Assembly (NCBI GenBank): GCA_036505615.1
Contig: DASXTB010000288.1
Location: 1 to 15,762 of the forward strand
Length of the DNA: 15,762 bases
From: DASXTB01 sp036505615
GTDB lineage: Bacteria; Acidobacteriota; UBA6911; JACQSX01
Reading direction: 5' to 3'
A program made the position numbers and the translations under genes. The notes beneath the pieces were generated by a model. That model searched no databases and was not told the origin of the DNA. It saw nothing but the letters and a program-made list of their open reading frames with translations. Every line of letters begins with the position of its first letter. Position 1 is the stretch's first letter. This document shows positions 1 to 5,951 of this stretch, in pieces.

Positions 1-2
1 TT

Positions 3-230
3 GGAGTGCGGGGGAGCTGGTTTGGAACAAATTTCCAGTTCACTTACCGGATCACTTTCCCGGATGGCACCACCGGCATGGTCGTCTTTAACGGTACCAG
101 CGCGGGGCCAGAGTCGACTCGCGCGACGCCGACAGGTGACAGCCAGCCGATTACCGGAAAAGCGACCACTATCGGAGCGAATGGCCAGGTAGTTTCGGTC
201 AACGATTTCACGGCCGCGCACAAGTACTAA
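3..230 (+). CDS. C-terminal fragment of an unrecognised protein
   Basis: Reading frame 3 is open from the left edge to a TAA at 228-230, giving about 75 residues of a protein whose start lies outside the window. The visible part is rich in Gly, Thr, Ser and Asn, with a beta-strand-like stretch (QFTYRITFPDGTTGMVVFNG) and the end FTAAHKY. It has no cysteines, no membrane segment and no motif I can assign. The composition would suit an exported or beta-rich domain, but that is inference. The competing frame 1 ORF (1-192) is Arg/Ser-rich and looks like a shadow. The gene converges with the pilin gene, and the gap is filled with inverted repeats that could act as terminators. Confidence 0.5.
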   Translation, partial: GVRGSWFGTNFQFTYRITFPDGTTGMVVFNGTSAGPESTRATPTGDSQPITGKATTIGANGQVVSVNDFTAAHKY

Positions 231-266
231 TCGACTGAGGGAGTTAGAAGGTCAAAAGAACACTCG

Positions 267-334
267 TTGTGTCCGCTGTGTCCTTTGTCGTTCGAAAAAA
301 AGGCGCATCACCACCAAGGACACGGCGGACACAA
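267..334. repeat. Inverted repeat, 19-nt arms
   Basis: Arms 267-285 and 316-334 are reverse complements with one difference, which would be a G-U pair in RNA. Each arm holds two nearly identical units (TGTGTCCGC, TGTGTCCTT), so it is a short member of the repeat-in-palindrome class seen elsewhere in this window. It lies 36 bases after the stop of the partial gene and has a purine-rich loop, but no T-run follows the right arm. Confidence 0.75.
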
Positions 335-344
335 CGGGAGATAA

Positions 345-417
345 AGGGACAGACCCCCTAATTTCGGTGTCTGTTCCGATTAATATCATCCCACCTCCCG
401 AGATTAGGTCTGTCCCT
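345..417. repeat. REP-like palindrome (AGGGACAGACC type)
   Basis: AGGGACAGACC at 345-355 is matched by its reverse complement GGTCTGTCCCT at 407-417. The pairing extends inward (CTAAT against ATTAG), with extra C residues on the left arm. The general form, GGGACAGACC near both ends with a second TGTCTGTTCC inside, resembles the REP-like palindromes mobilised by REP-associated tyrosine transposases in many bacteria. No transposase is visible here. Confidence 0.7.
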
Positions 418-429
418 CTATCTCTGAAC

Positions 430-549
430 AGCCGACCACGTTCATTACCACGTCAACGGCCATGACTACGGCCAATCGAATCGTGAGCGATCGTATATTT
501 TTCGTCTGCGTAGGCGTTGACGTGGGCGTGAACGTGGTCGTGGTCGGCT
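430..549. repeat. Imperfect long inverted repeat (GACGTGG/GAACGTGG units)
   Basis: The left arm at 430-458 (beginning AGCCGACCACG) pairs with the right arm at 515-549 (ending GTGGTCGGCT). The right arm contains one additional six-base CGTGGT-type unit, so the arms differ by about one repeat unit. The loop of roughly 55 nt has no coding signal. Confidence 0.65.
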
Positions 550-564
550 TTTGTTGGGTTGCCG

Positions 565-596
565 CTTTGCGTCTTTGCGCCTTCGCGCCTTTGCGT
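565..596. repeat. Four-unit octamer array (CTTTGCGT type)
   Basis: Four 8-nt units run in phase: CTTTGCGT, CTTTGCGC, CTTCGCGC, CTTTGCGT. I see no reverse-complement partner nearby, so this may be a half element. It ends 18 bases before the pilin stop codon. Confidence 0.7.
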
Positions 597-614
597 TAGG
601 TCTCTTACCGAAGT

Positions 615-1085
615 TTACTTTATCGTGGGAATGGGGGGGCTGGTTGAATTTGGAGGGGAGCCGTCGGCGCTAAAGCGGATGACCGCGGTTGCGTCGGTGT
701 AAAATCCCCGGTACCCGGTCTTTCCCACCGTTACGGGAACGGCAATCGCGTTGAAGTCGATGTCGTTGTTCACCGTCGCAAGAGTGAAATTGTAGCCATC
801 CTTCGTTCCGCTGCAGATAACCGGATCGAGAATGCCGGCGTTTTGAAGCGCGTTGAGCGAAGCCGCAAATTTTCCAGAACCCAGAGTATTCGCGTAAACC
901 AGCTCCGCGGTGCAAATGCTGCGCATGGAGGCGATGGCGCTGGCCTCATTAGTGGCTTTTTTGCCCTCTACGAGGTTCGGCACCGCAATGGCTACGATCA
1001 CCGCGATGACCACTAATACAATCAACAACTCGATGAGCGAAAACCCCGATTGGCTGCGTCGAGCAAAACCTGTCTGGAAGCCCAT
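615..1085 (-). CDS. Type IV pilin-like protein (prepilin)
   Basis: A 156-residue prepilin, likely a major or minor subunit of a type IV pilus or type II secretion pseudopilus, processed by prepilin peptidase at the inner membrane. The N-terminus carries a short basic leader and the class III signal: cleavage is expected between Gly14 and Phe15, followed by SLIELL with the conserved Glu at mature position 5. A hydrophobic helix runs to about residue 40 (IVLVVIAVIVAIAVPNL). The remainder is a small globular head with two cysteines (about 58 and 92) that could form a disulfide. The length fits PilA/GspG-like proteins. The ATG is well supported: AGGAG lies 7 bases upstream. It stands alone, with no pil or gsp neighbours in the window, so which machine it serves cannot be told. 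The C-terminus is Pro/Ser/Thr-rich. Confidence 0.9.
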   Translation of the reverse strand: MGFQTGFARRSQSGFSLIELLIVLVVIAVIVAIAVPNLVEGKKATNEASAIASMRSICTAELVYANTLGSGKFAASLNALQNAGILDPVICSGTKDGYNFTLATVNNDIDFNAIAVPVTVGKTGYRGFYTDATAVIRFSADGSPPNSTSPPIPTIK

Positions 1086-1393
1086 GAGATCACTCCTGTT
1101 CGGGGGAAAGCAAGTCGTGTGCCTATTTTCCCCAGCGTCTTCCTCCGACGAAAACAGGTCTCTAAATGGTGAGAAAGACCATAGTTAGTTGCCAGATTGT
1201 GTCAGATATCGACGGTTTTTGTCACTCAGAGAATAAATGGAAGCGCCCCGACCCAAAAGAGCACAACCGCACAGCAGGCGACAATTCCCAGGTCGTCAAT
1301 GGTGTGACGTCTGTGTGATCGAAAACACAAATCTGCAACTATGACCGCGGGGATGCTGCCAGGTGAGTATAATGTTTAGGACGCGAGATCATC
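1086..1393. other. Divergent intergenic region, promoters expected
   Basis: This 308-bp gap separates the leftward pilin gene from the rightward small gene at 1394, so at least two promoters should lie here. On the minus strand GTGACA (1220-1225) and CACAAT (1196-1201) are 18 bases apart and could be a weak -35/-10 pair for the pilin. I looked for a sigma-54 GG-N10-GC element, common at pilin genes, and did not find a convincing one. No repeat arrays occur here, unlike most other gaps in the window. Confidence 0.4.
1368..1373 (+). promoter_or_regulatory. Perfect -10 hexamer TATAAT
   Basis: A consensus TATAAT ends 20 bases before the ATG at 1394, giving an expected leader of about 14 nt. No good -35 hexamer is found 16-18 bases upstream. 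Confidence 0.35.
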
Positions 1394-1666
1394 ATGACTG
1401 GAACAGCGGAACGAGCGGTGAAAGGCTACGTTGAATTGGCCCAGGGTTTTCCTTTTGAGATCCCCTTCTTGAAAATGAAACAGCAAGTACTGGCTAACTA
1501 TGGACTGCTTGCCTACATCGAAAACGAATTTGTCGCCGCTATTTATCAGGCGCCACGGGCCCGGCTGATGGTTCATGCTGCCGATGAGTGGCACGCCCGC
1601 GAGCTGATGCAGGCCTTTTTCGGCCCCGGTTTTCTGATCCGGTCATCGGATCTTTATAACGAATAA
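1394..1666 (+). CDS. Small DUF2007-like protein
   Basis: A 90-residue soluble protein with no signal peptide or membrane segment. The arrangement is a helix with LKMKQQVLANYGLLAYIENE, then a hydrophobic strand, then LMVHAADEWHARELMQ. It resembles the DUF2007 (putative signal-transducing) fold, in which a protein supplies a long side chain of the type 'helix - GI.A.I.NE - strand - V...D...A.EL'. This assignment is from pattern memory only and is tentative; no function follows from it. There are no cysteines and no catalytic motif. The ATG at 1394 has only a weak AGGACG upstream. It is transcribed alone, away from the pilin and toward the repeat array at 1673. The antisense ORF over the same bases is a shadow. 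Confidence 0.6.
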   Translation: MTGTAERAVKGYVELAQGFPFEIPFLKMKQQVLANYGLLAYIENEFVAAIYQAPRARLMVHAADEWHARELMQAFFGPGFLIRSSDLYNE

Positions 1667-1672
1667 AGCTTC

Positions 1673-1957
1673 GCAAGTCGCAGGTCGCAAGTCGCAGGTC
1701 GCAAGTCGCAGGTCAAAAGTCCAAAGTCGAACGTCGAAAGTCCAAAGTCGAGGCTTAGATGACATTGGCAGGTTGGCAGGTTTGCAGGTTCACAGGTTAG
1801 CAGGTTCTCAGGTCAATGGGCCTGCAGGTCACGATCTGCGGAGGTCTACAATTTCCGACACCTTGGCTGGGACCTGCCAACCTGCTCACCTGCTAACCTG
1901 CCAACCGTAGTTCGACTTTCGACTTTCGACTTTCGACTTGCGACCTTCGGCCTGCGA
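1673..1957. repeat. Nested palindrome built of heptamer and octamer arrays
   Basis: Four arrays lie in order. (1) 1673-1749: eleven in-phase heptamers alternating GCAAGTC/GCAGGTC and then drifting to CAAAGTC/GAAAGTC. (2) 1767-1814: six octamers of GGCAGGTT type. (3) 1871-1906: four and a half octamers AACCTGCC/AACCTGCT, the reverse complement of (2). (4) 1913-1957: six and a half heptamers CGACTTT, CGACTTG, CGACCTT, CGGCCTG, the reverse complement of (1). An outer heptamer palindrome therefore encloses an inner octamer palindrome around a core of about 55 bp. The right end touches the stop codon of the deaminase gene (1958-1960). Confidence 0.9.
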
Positions 1958-2947
1958 CTATAGTTTCCGGCATACCACACCCGCTTCTTTCAGTAACCGG
2001 AAAGCAGTGTCGTTCAGAGGATAGTCTTCGTTGTACACCACCTCGGAGATGCCGCTGTTGATGATCATCTTGGTGCACAGCAGGCAAGGGGCGAAAGTGG
2101 TGTAAAGCGTTGCGCCCTTGACGCTGACGCCATGATAGGCCGCTTGAGTGATGGCGTTTTCTTCTCCGTGACTACACAAACATTCGTCCAGCGACGTGCC
2201 GCTGGCGGCGGTTCCGTTGCAGCGCGGACAACCCCCTTCATAACAATTTTTGGTCCCGCGGGGCGTCCCGTTGTATCCGCTGGAAATAACGCGCCGGTCC
2301 TTTACTATGACTGCCGCCACCTTGCGCTTGATGCAATTGCTGCGCAGGGCGGTGACCTGCGCGATTTTCATAAAGTAAGAATCCCAGTCCGGACGGCTCT
2401 GGCCGCGAGCGATTGTCTGAATCATTTCTTGAATTCCGCGGTGGAGGTCGCCCAGCGAGCCGTTGTTCTTGATGGTGTAGTCCGCCATCTTTGCCACTTC
2501 GTGCAGCTGCTGCGCGCTTTCGTCGGCGCTCAGCTCTCGCTCCTCCATCCTGCGGAATTCGTTCAAGGTCACGGGATCCTGCTCGCGACGCCGCTGCTGC
2601 AAGCGGCGGAAGCGCTCGTCTTCGTCGGCTTCGACATTGACCAGCACGAAGCGCGGGCTGCGGCGAAACACGCGAACTTCACTGGGATTTCGGATCGAAT
2701 CCACTACGTAGTTCTTGTCTTCGTGGAGGCGAGCGGATATTTCCTCGGCCAGGTAGCCCCGACCAAACTTCTGGCGCAATTCATTCCCCGTTTCGATCAG
2801 ACCCTCGCGAGTCACTTGCCCGCCACTCTGCTGAATCGCCTCCCGAATCACATCCGACAGTGAAAAATAATGAAAACCGCGGCCCTTCAGGTATTCGGCC
2901 ACAACTCCTTTGCCGGCGGCATTGCGGCCGGTCAATCCGATGATCAT
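1958..2947 (-). CDS. P-loop kinase-like / deoxycytidylate deaminase fusion (Dcd1-like)
   Basis: A 329-residue cytosolic protein predicted to convert dCMP to dUMP, feeding dTMP synthesis. The N-terminal domain (1-180) is a P-loop nucleotide-kinase-like fold with GRNAAGKG at 7-14 and a DSIRNPSE stretch near 83-90, as in dephospho-CoA or adenylate kinase relatives. The C-terminal domain (187-329) is a zinc-dependent cytidine deaminase fold: His260 and Glu262 (HGEEN, where HAEEN is usual) plus Cys288 and Cys291 (PCLLC) form the catalytic zinc site, and five further cysteines (235, 240, 243, 256, 258) probably bind a second zinc. The order and the WDSYFMK...YNGTPR...CPRCN landmarks recall yeast Dcd1. 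The phage-defence protein AvcD/DcdV also joins a P-loop domain to a dCMP deaminase but is much longer. The ATG has GGGAGA about 12 bases upstream. It is the last gene of the minus-strand run, 123 bp behind the permease. Confidence 0.85.
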   Translation of the reverse strand: MIIGLTGRNAAGKGVVAEYLKGRGFHYFSLSDVIREAIQQSGGQVTREGLIETGNELRQKFGRGYLAEEISARLHEDKNYVVDSIRNPSEVRVFRRSPRFVLVNVEADEDERFRRLQQRRREQDPVTLNEFRRMEERELSADESAQQLHEVAKMADYTIKNNGSLGDLHRGIQEMIQTIARGQSRPDWDSYFMKIAQVTALRSNCIKRKVAAVIVKDRRVISSGYNGTPRGTKNCYEGGCPRCNGTAASGTSLDECLCSHGEENAITQAAYHGVSVKGATLYTTFAPCLLCTKMIINSGISEVVYNEDYPLNDTAFRLLKEAGVVCRKL

Positions 2948-3014
2948 GTCTTTACTTTTCTCCCAGAACCTATGAAAAAATCAATTGGATTGTAGGGGCG
3001 GCCCTTATTGGAGA

Positions 3015-3040
3015 ACGGGCGACCACGCAGGGTCGCCCGT
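3015..3040. repeat. REP-like hairpin (ACGGGCGACC), copy 1
   Basis: A perfect 10-bp stem, ACGGGCGACC against GGTCGCCCGT, with a 6-nt loop. The same element, with one loop change and continuing through CTGT, occurs in opposite orientation at 15569-15594. It sits in the gap between the permease and the deaminase genes and could weaken read-through or stabilise the upstream mRNA. Confidence 0.85.
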
Positions 3041-3070
3041 ACAGATGTGCAGCCGGAGCTGTCGAGAAAA

Positions 3071-3880
3071 TCATTTTATCAATCGCCGCTTCATCAAATT
3101 GACCGCCAGCAACGCAGTCGCGAGGGTGAGGCAAACCAGCCACGACAGCGGGCCGAGCATCCATGCAGCCATCACTCCTCTGTTCAGTGCCCGGGAGATG
3201 CTCACTAGAGGAGTCATCGGCAAAAGATAAGCAACGTACTGGAGCCATGCGGGAAATCTGTCAATTGGGAAAAAAATCCCCGACAGGTAAAATGCAGGAG
3301 CGATAAACAGGGCATAGTAGTAATTAACGTACTCATACGTGGACGCGAACGAGGTCACAATCAAACTGATGGAGGCCAGCAGAATTCCTTCCAGTATCAC
3401 CAGCGGAAGGATCAGGATGATCAGGAAGGAATGAAATAATTGAAGAGACAGCACCACCAAGAAGACAATCGACGACGTGAGCATTCCTTTGCTGGTTCCC
3501 CACAGAATCTCTCCCAAGATCACGTCGTCGATGTTCAGCGGGGTGGCAATGATGGCTTCAAAGGTCTTCTGGATTTCCATGCGGGTAAATGATCCGTAAG
3601 TGCATTCCATGCAAACAGTCAGCATCGCCGTGCCGAAGATGATTCCCGGAGCGATGAATTCCAGATAACTTTCACCCTGCATGCTTCGGATGTAGCCACC
3701 CAGCCCCATACCGAAGATGATCAAATAGAAGATTGGATCGGCAAAGTAAACCAGTATCGCTCCCGGCCAGTATTTGGCAAACACTCTGAAGTTACGCTCC
3801 CAGACGCGCCAGGCCAGCAAGCTCGCCGACGGGAGCGCGATGCACGCCTTCCAGACTTCGCTTAATTTAGCTATGTTCAT
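3071..3880 (-). CDS. ABC-2 type permease, NodJ-like
   Basis: A 269-residue inner-membrane permease of the ABC-2 family, expected to pair with the ATPase encoded just upstream to export a lipid-linked or polysaccharide-type substrate, or a drug. Predicted membrane helices fall near residues 40-60, 76-92, 133-150, 152-176, 186-203 and 243-262. The motif SGIFFPIDRFPAWLQ followed by LPMTPLVSISRAL near 200-232 is the conserved end of NodJ/DrrB-type permeases, and the length matches NodJ. The ATG at 3880 has AGGG and AAGGA close upstream. An octamer palindrome of over 200 bp separates it from the ATPase gene, unusual for a two-gene ABC operon. The substrate cannot be inferred: no nodulation or surface-polysaccharide genes are adjacent. 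Confidence 0.88.
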   Translation of the reverse strand: MNIAKLSEVWKACIALPSASLLAWRVWERNFRVFAKYWPGAILVYFADPIFYLIIFGMGLGGYIRSMQGESYLEFIAPGIIFGTAMLTVCMECTYGSFTRMEIQKTFEAIIATPLNIDDVILGEILWGTSKGMLTSSIVFLVVLSLQLFHSFLIILILPLVILEGILLASISLIVTSFASTYEYVNYYYALFIAPAFYLSGIFFPIDRFPAWLQYVAYLLPMTPLVSISRALNRGVMAAWMLGPLSWLVCLTLATALLAVNLMKRRLIK

Positions 3881-3900
3881 TCCTTACGCCCTGAACTAGA

Positions 3901-4117
3901 CGCGGAGACAAGGGGACACGGGGACAAGGGGACAAGGAGACATGGAGACAAGGAGCGAAGGAGGCAGGGGGAATCTCCTTATCGCCGTGTCTCCGTGTCC
4001 CCCGTGTCTCCGTGTCCCCGCGTCTCTTTGTCCCCGTGTCTCCGTCTCCTTGTCCCCGCGTCCCCGCGTCCCCGTGTCTCCGTTTCTCCGCGTCCCCGCG
4101 TCCCCATGTCCCCGCAT
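3901..4117. repeat. Octamer-array palindrome between ABC ATPase and permease genes
   Basis: The left half (3901-3969) is G/A-rich with units such as GACAAGGG, GACACGGG, GACATGGA. The right half (3984-4117) is the C/T-rich reverse complement with units such as GTCTCCGT, GTCCCCGC, GTCCCCAT. Nearly all units are 8 nt, with rare 6- or 9-nt slips. The right half is about twice as long as the left. It starts 6 bases downstream of the ATPase stop codon. The long ORFs that cross it in several frames are made of Pro/Val/Ser or Gly/Arg/Asp repeats and are artefacts. Confidence 0.9.
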
Positions 4118-4122
4118 CTCAT

Positions 4123-5031
4123 TCACTCTCTCAGCTCGCGCCCAGTCAGCTTCAGGAACAAGTCCTCCAGAGTCGCCCGACGGTGCAACAGACGCCGATG
4201 TGGAATATCTTCCACTTTCAATCGAGGAGCCGCCGAGCCGGGAAAGATGTAATAGGTTTCGCCCAGTTTATGAAATGCGATGTGTTCGCCGATCAGTCTT
4301 CGATCCAAAGAGCCGTCAGTTCCAGGCGTTGGGTCCAGCTCATAGCATTCCGTCCCGACCATTTCCCTTACCAAGCGTGTAGGGTTCCCTTCCAGTATAA
4401 TTTTCCCGATGTCCATGATAGCTACCCGGTCGCAGACTTGCTCGGCTTCTTCCATGTAATGGGTGGTGAGTATCATCGTCGTTCCACTTTGCTTCAAACT
4501 CCGCAGCTTCTGCCAAACCATGTGCCGCGCCTGCGGGTCCAGGCCCGTGGTGGGTTCGTCAAGGACCAGCAGCTCGGGCTGGTTGACCAGGCCTCGAGCC
4601 AAGATCAGGCGGCGCTTCATGCCGCCCGACAGCATGGGAATCCGGTCATTGCGTCGGTCCTGAAGCTGGACAAACTCCAGCAGCATCTGGACGCGACGCA
4701 ATGCCTCAGCCCTTGGAATACTGAAGTATCTGGTGTAAACGAGCAGGTTCTCAATCACGGTGAGGTCGTCGTCGAGGTTGTTATCCTGCGGCACCACCCC
4801 CAGGCGCGCTTTGATTTTTCGGGCATGACGGCGCACATCCAGGTCAAACACGGTGAGAGTTCCGGAAGTCAAGGGCGAGGCGCAATGGATCATCCGGATG
4901 GTGGTAGTCTTGCCGGCGCCGTTCGGTCCCAGGATGCCGAAACACTCGCCTGGCTGGACGGAAAAGTTCACCTGGCGTACAACTTCGAGCTGTTCGAATT
5001 TCTTGCTAAGGTTCTCAGCGCGGACGATCAT
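4123..5031 (-). CDS. ABC transporter ATP-binding protein, NodI-like
   Basis: A 302-residue ABC ATPase that should energise the NodJ-like permease encoded downstream. All nucleotide-binding elements are present: Walker A GPNGAGKT (35-42), Q-loop Gln82 in VVPQDNNLD, signature LSGGMKRR (134-141), Walker B LLVLDEP (154-160) with catalytic Glu159, D-loop GLDP, and switch His191 in TTHYMEEAE. The Q-loop context and the wording of the region after Walker B (GLDPQARH) are typical of the NodI/DrrA subgroup. A C-terminal extension of about 85 residues follows the core, as usual for this group. The ATG at 5031 has no strong Shine-Dalgarno sequence. It is divergent from lutA with only 31 bp between the start codons. 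Confidence 0.9.
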   Translation of the reverse strand: MIVRAENLSKKFEQLEVVRQVNFSVQPGECFGILGPNGAGKTTTIRMIHCASPLTSGTLTVFDLDVRRHARKIKARLGVVPQDNNLDDDLTVIENLLVYTRYFSIPRAEALRRVQMLLEFVQLQDRRNDRIPMLSGGMKRRLILARGLVNQPELLVLDEPTTGLDPQARHMVWQKLRSLKQSGTTMILTTHYMEEAEQVCDRVAIMDIGKIILEGNPTRLVREMVGTECYELDPTPGTDGSLDRRLIGEHIAFHKLGETYYIFPGSAAPRLKVEDIPHRRLLHRRATLEDLFLKLTGRELRE

Positions 5032-5047
5032 CGTTTTGAGAATACTG

Positions 5048-5053
5048 TATTAT
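5048..5053 (+). promoter_or_regulatory. -10-like TATTAT just upstream of lutA
   Basis: TATTAT ends 9 bases before the lutA ATG, so transcription could start within a few bases of the start codon. The whole divergent gap is 31 bp, so the -35 region, and the promoter for the opposing ATPase gene, must overlap coding sequence. No clear -35 is seen. Confidence 0.3.
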
Positions 5054-5062
5054 GGTGAAATT

Positions 5063-5776
5063 ATGAAAGTCGGCTTATTTGTGACGTGCTTGGTCGACCA
5101 GTTCTATCCTCAGGTGGCTTGGGCTGCCGTCAGGCTCTTGGAGAAGGCAGGTGTCGAAGTCTGTTTTGACTCCAGCCAGACATGTTGCGGCCAACCGGCC
5201 TATAATTCCGGCTTTTGGTCGGAGGCGCGGCAGGTGAGCGAATCGCTTTTTGATCTCTATGCCGATGTCGATTACATCGTCACGCCGTCCGGATCGTGCG
5301 GCGCTATGATGCGCAACCATCTGCTGGAAATTCATCCGGACAAAAAACCGGAAGATGTCGCCTCTTTTTCCAACCGCGTTGTGGAATTGACCGATTTCCT
5401 CACGCGGATCTGTGGGAAAGAGGACTTCGATGCCTCCTTTTGCGCACGCGCAACCTACCATGATTCCTGCCACGCGCTGCGTGAACTTCGCATTCATGAA
5501 GCGCCGCGACGGCTGCTTAGAAAAGTCCGAGGCCTCGAGCTCGTCGAGCTCCCCCGGGCAGATCAGTGTTGCGGATTCGGTGGACTGTTTTCGGTGAAAT
5601 ATCCGGACATTTCTGCGTCCATGGGAAAAGACAAGTTGTGCCATTTGAAAGAGACCGGCGCGCAGGTTCTCATTTCCAGCGATGTCAGCTGCTTGATGCA
5701 CTTAGACGGAATGATGAGGAGACAGCAGATTCCCGTGCGCACCATGCACATTGCAGAGGTGCTTGCCAAAAGCTAG
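5063..5776 (+). CDS. lutA: Lactate utilization protein A (CCG-domain iron-sulfur oxidoreductase)
   Basis: A 237-residue cytosolic subunit of the LutABC system that oxidises L-lactate to pyruvate. It contains two cysteine-rich CCG domains, as in GlpC/HdrB-type proteins: the first ends in CCGQP (Cys41-Cys42) with Cys9 and Cys79 (PSGSCG); the second has HDSC (Cys136), CCGFGG (Cys169-Cys170) and SSDVSC (Cys210). These bind non-canonical iron-sulfur clusters. The length is essentially that of Bacillus subtilis LutA. The frame is open further upstream to 4853, but that part is antisense to the ABC ATPase, so the start is placed at MKVGLFVTCLVDQF. Only a weak GGTG precedes it. It heads the lutA-lutB-lutC run, with a heptamer palindrome immediately after its stop. 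Confidence 0.93.
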   Translation: MKVGLFVTCLVDQFYPQVAWAAVRLLEKAGVEVCFDSSQTCCGQPAYNSGFWSEARQVSESLFDLYADVDYIVTPSGSCGAMMRNHLLEIHPDKKPEDVASFSNRVVELTDFLTRICGKEDFDASFCARATYHDSCHALRELRIHEAPRRLLRKVRGLELVELPRADQCCGFGGLFSVKYPDISASMGKDKLCHLKETGAQVLISSDVSCLMHLDGMMRRQQIPVRTMHIAEVLAKS

Positions 5777-5939
5777 GTTTTGGATGTCAGGTGTCAGGTT
5801 TTGGGTTTTGGGTTCTGGGTCTTGGGTCTTAGGTTTCGAATGAGAGGATGAAACTCGAAAAACGAAACCCGAAACTCGAAGCACAAAACTCGACACTCGA
5901 GACACGGAACTCAATGCCCGAGGGCCAACACCCGACACC
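5777..5939. repeat. Heptamer palindrome between lutA and lutB
   Basis: The left array (5777-5839) has nine uninterrupted in-phase heptamers of the form GGTTTTG, GGTGTCA, GGTCTTG, GGTTTCG, starting at the base after the lutA stop codon. After a 12-nt spacer the right array (5852-5939) has twelve heptamers such as AACTCGA, AACCCGA, CACTCGA, CACCCGA, which are the reverse-complement type (CGAAACC against GGTTTCG). Individual units drift but the 7-nt phase never slips. It ends 12 bases before the lutB start. Confidence 0.9.
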
Positions 5940-5951
5940 GGTCTTTAATTT

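Noticed and set aside
1086..1260. Sigma-54 promoter for the pilin gene
   Set aside because: TGGCA occurs on the minus strand near 1190, but no GC dinucleotide lies at the required 10-base spacing.
1673..1957. CRISPR array
   Set aside because: Units are 7-8 nt with no spacers and the array is mirrored; no cas genes are present.
2132..2863. 243-codon plus-strand ORF
   Set aside because: It is entirely antisense to the kinase/deaminase gene, which has clear catalytic motifs; the length reflects GC-rich codon bias.
3896..5058. Long plus-strand ORFs rich in Pro/Val/Ser/Arg across 3942-5058 and a minus-strand Gly/Arg/Asp ORF at 3896-4126
   Set aside because: They are translations of the octamer array and of the antisense strand of the ABC ATPase; no Shine-Dalgarno sequence and no family resemblance.
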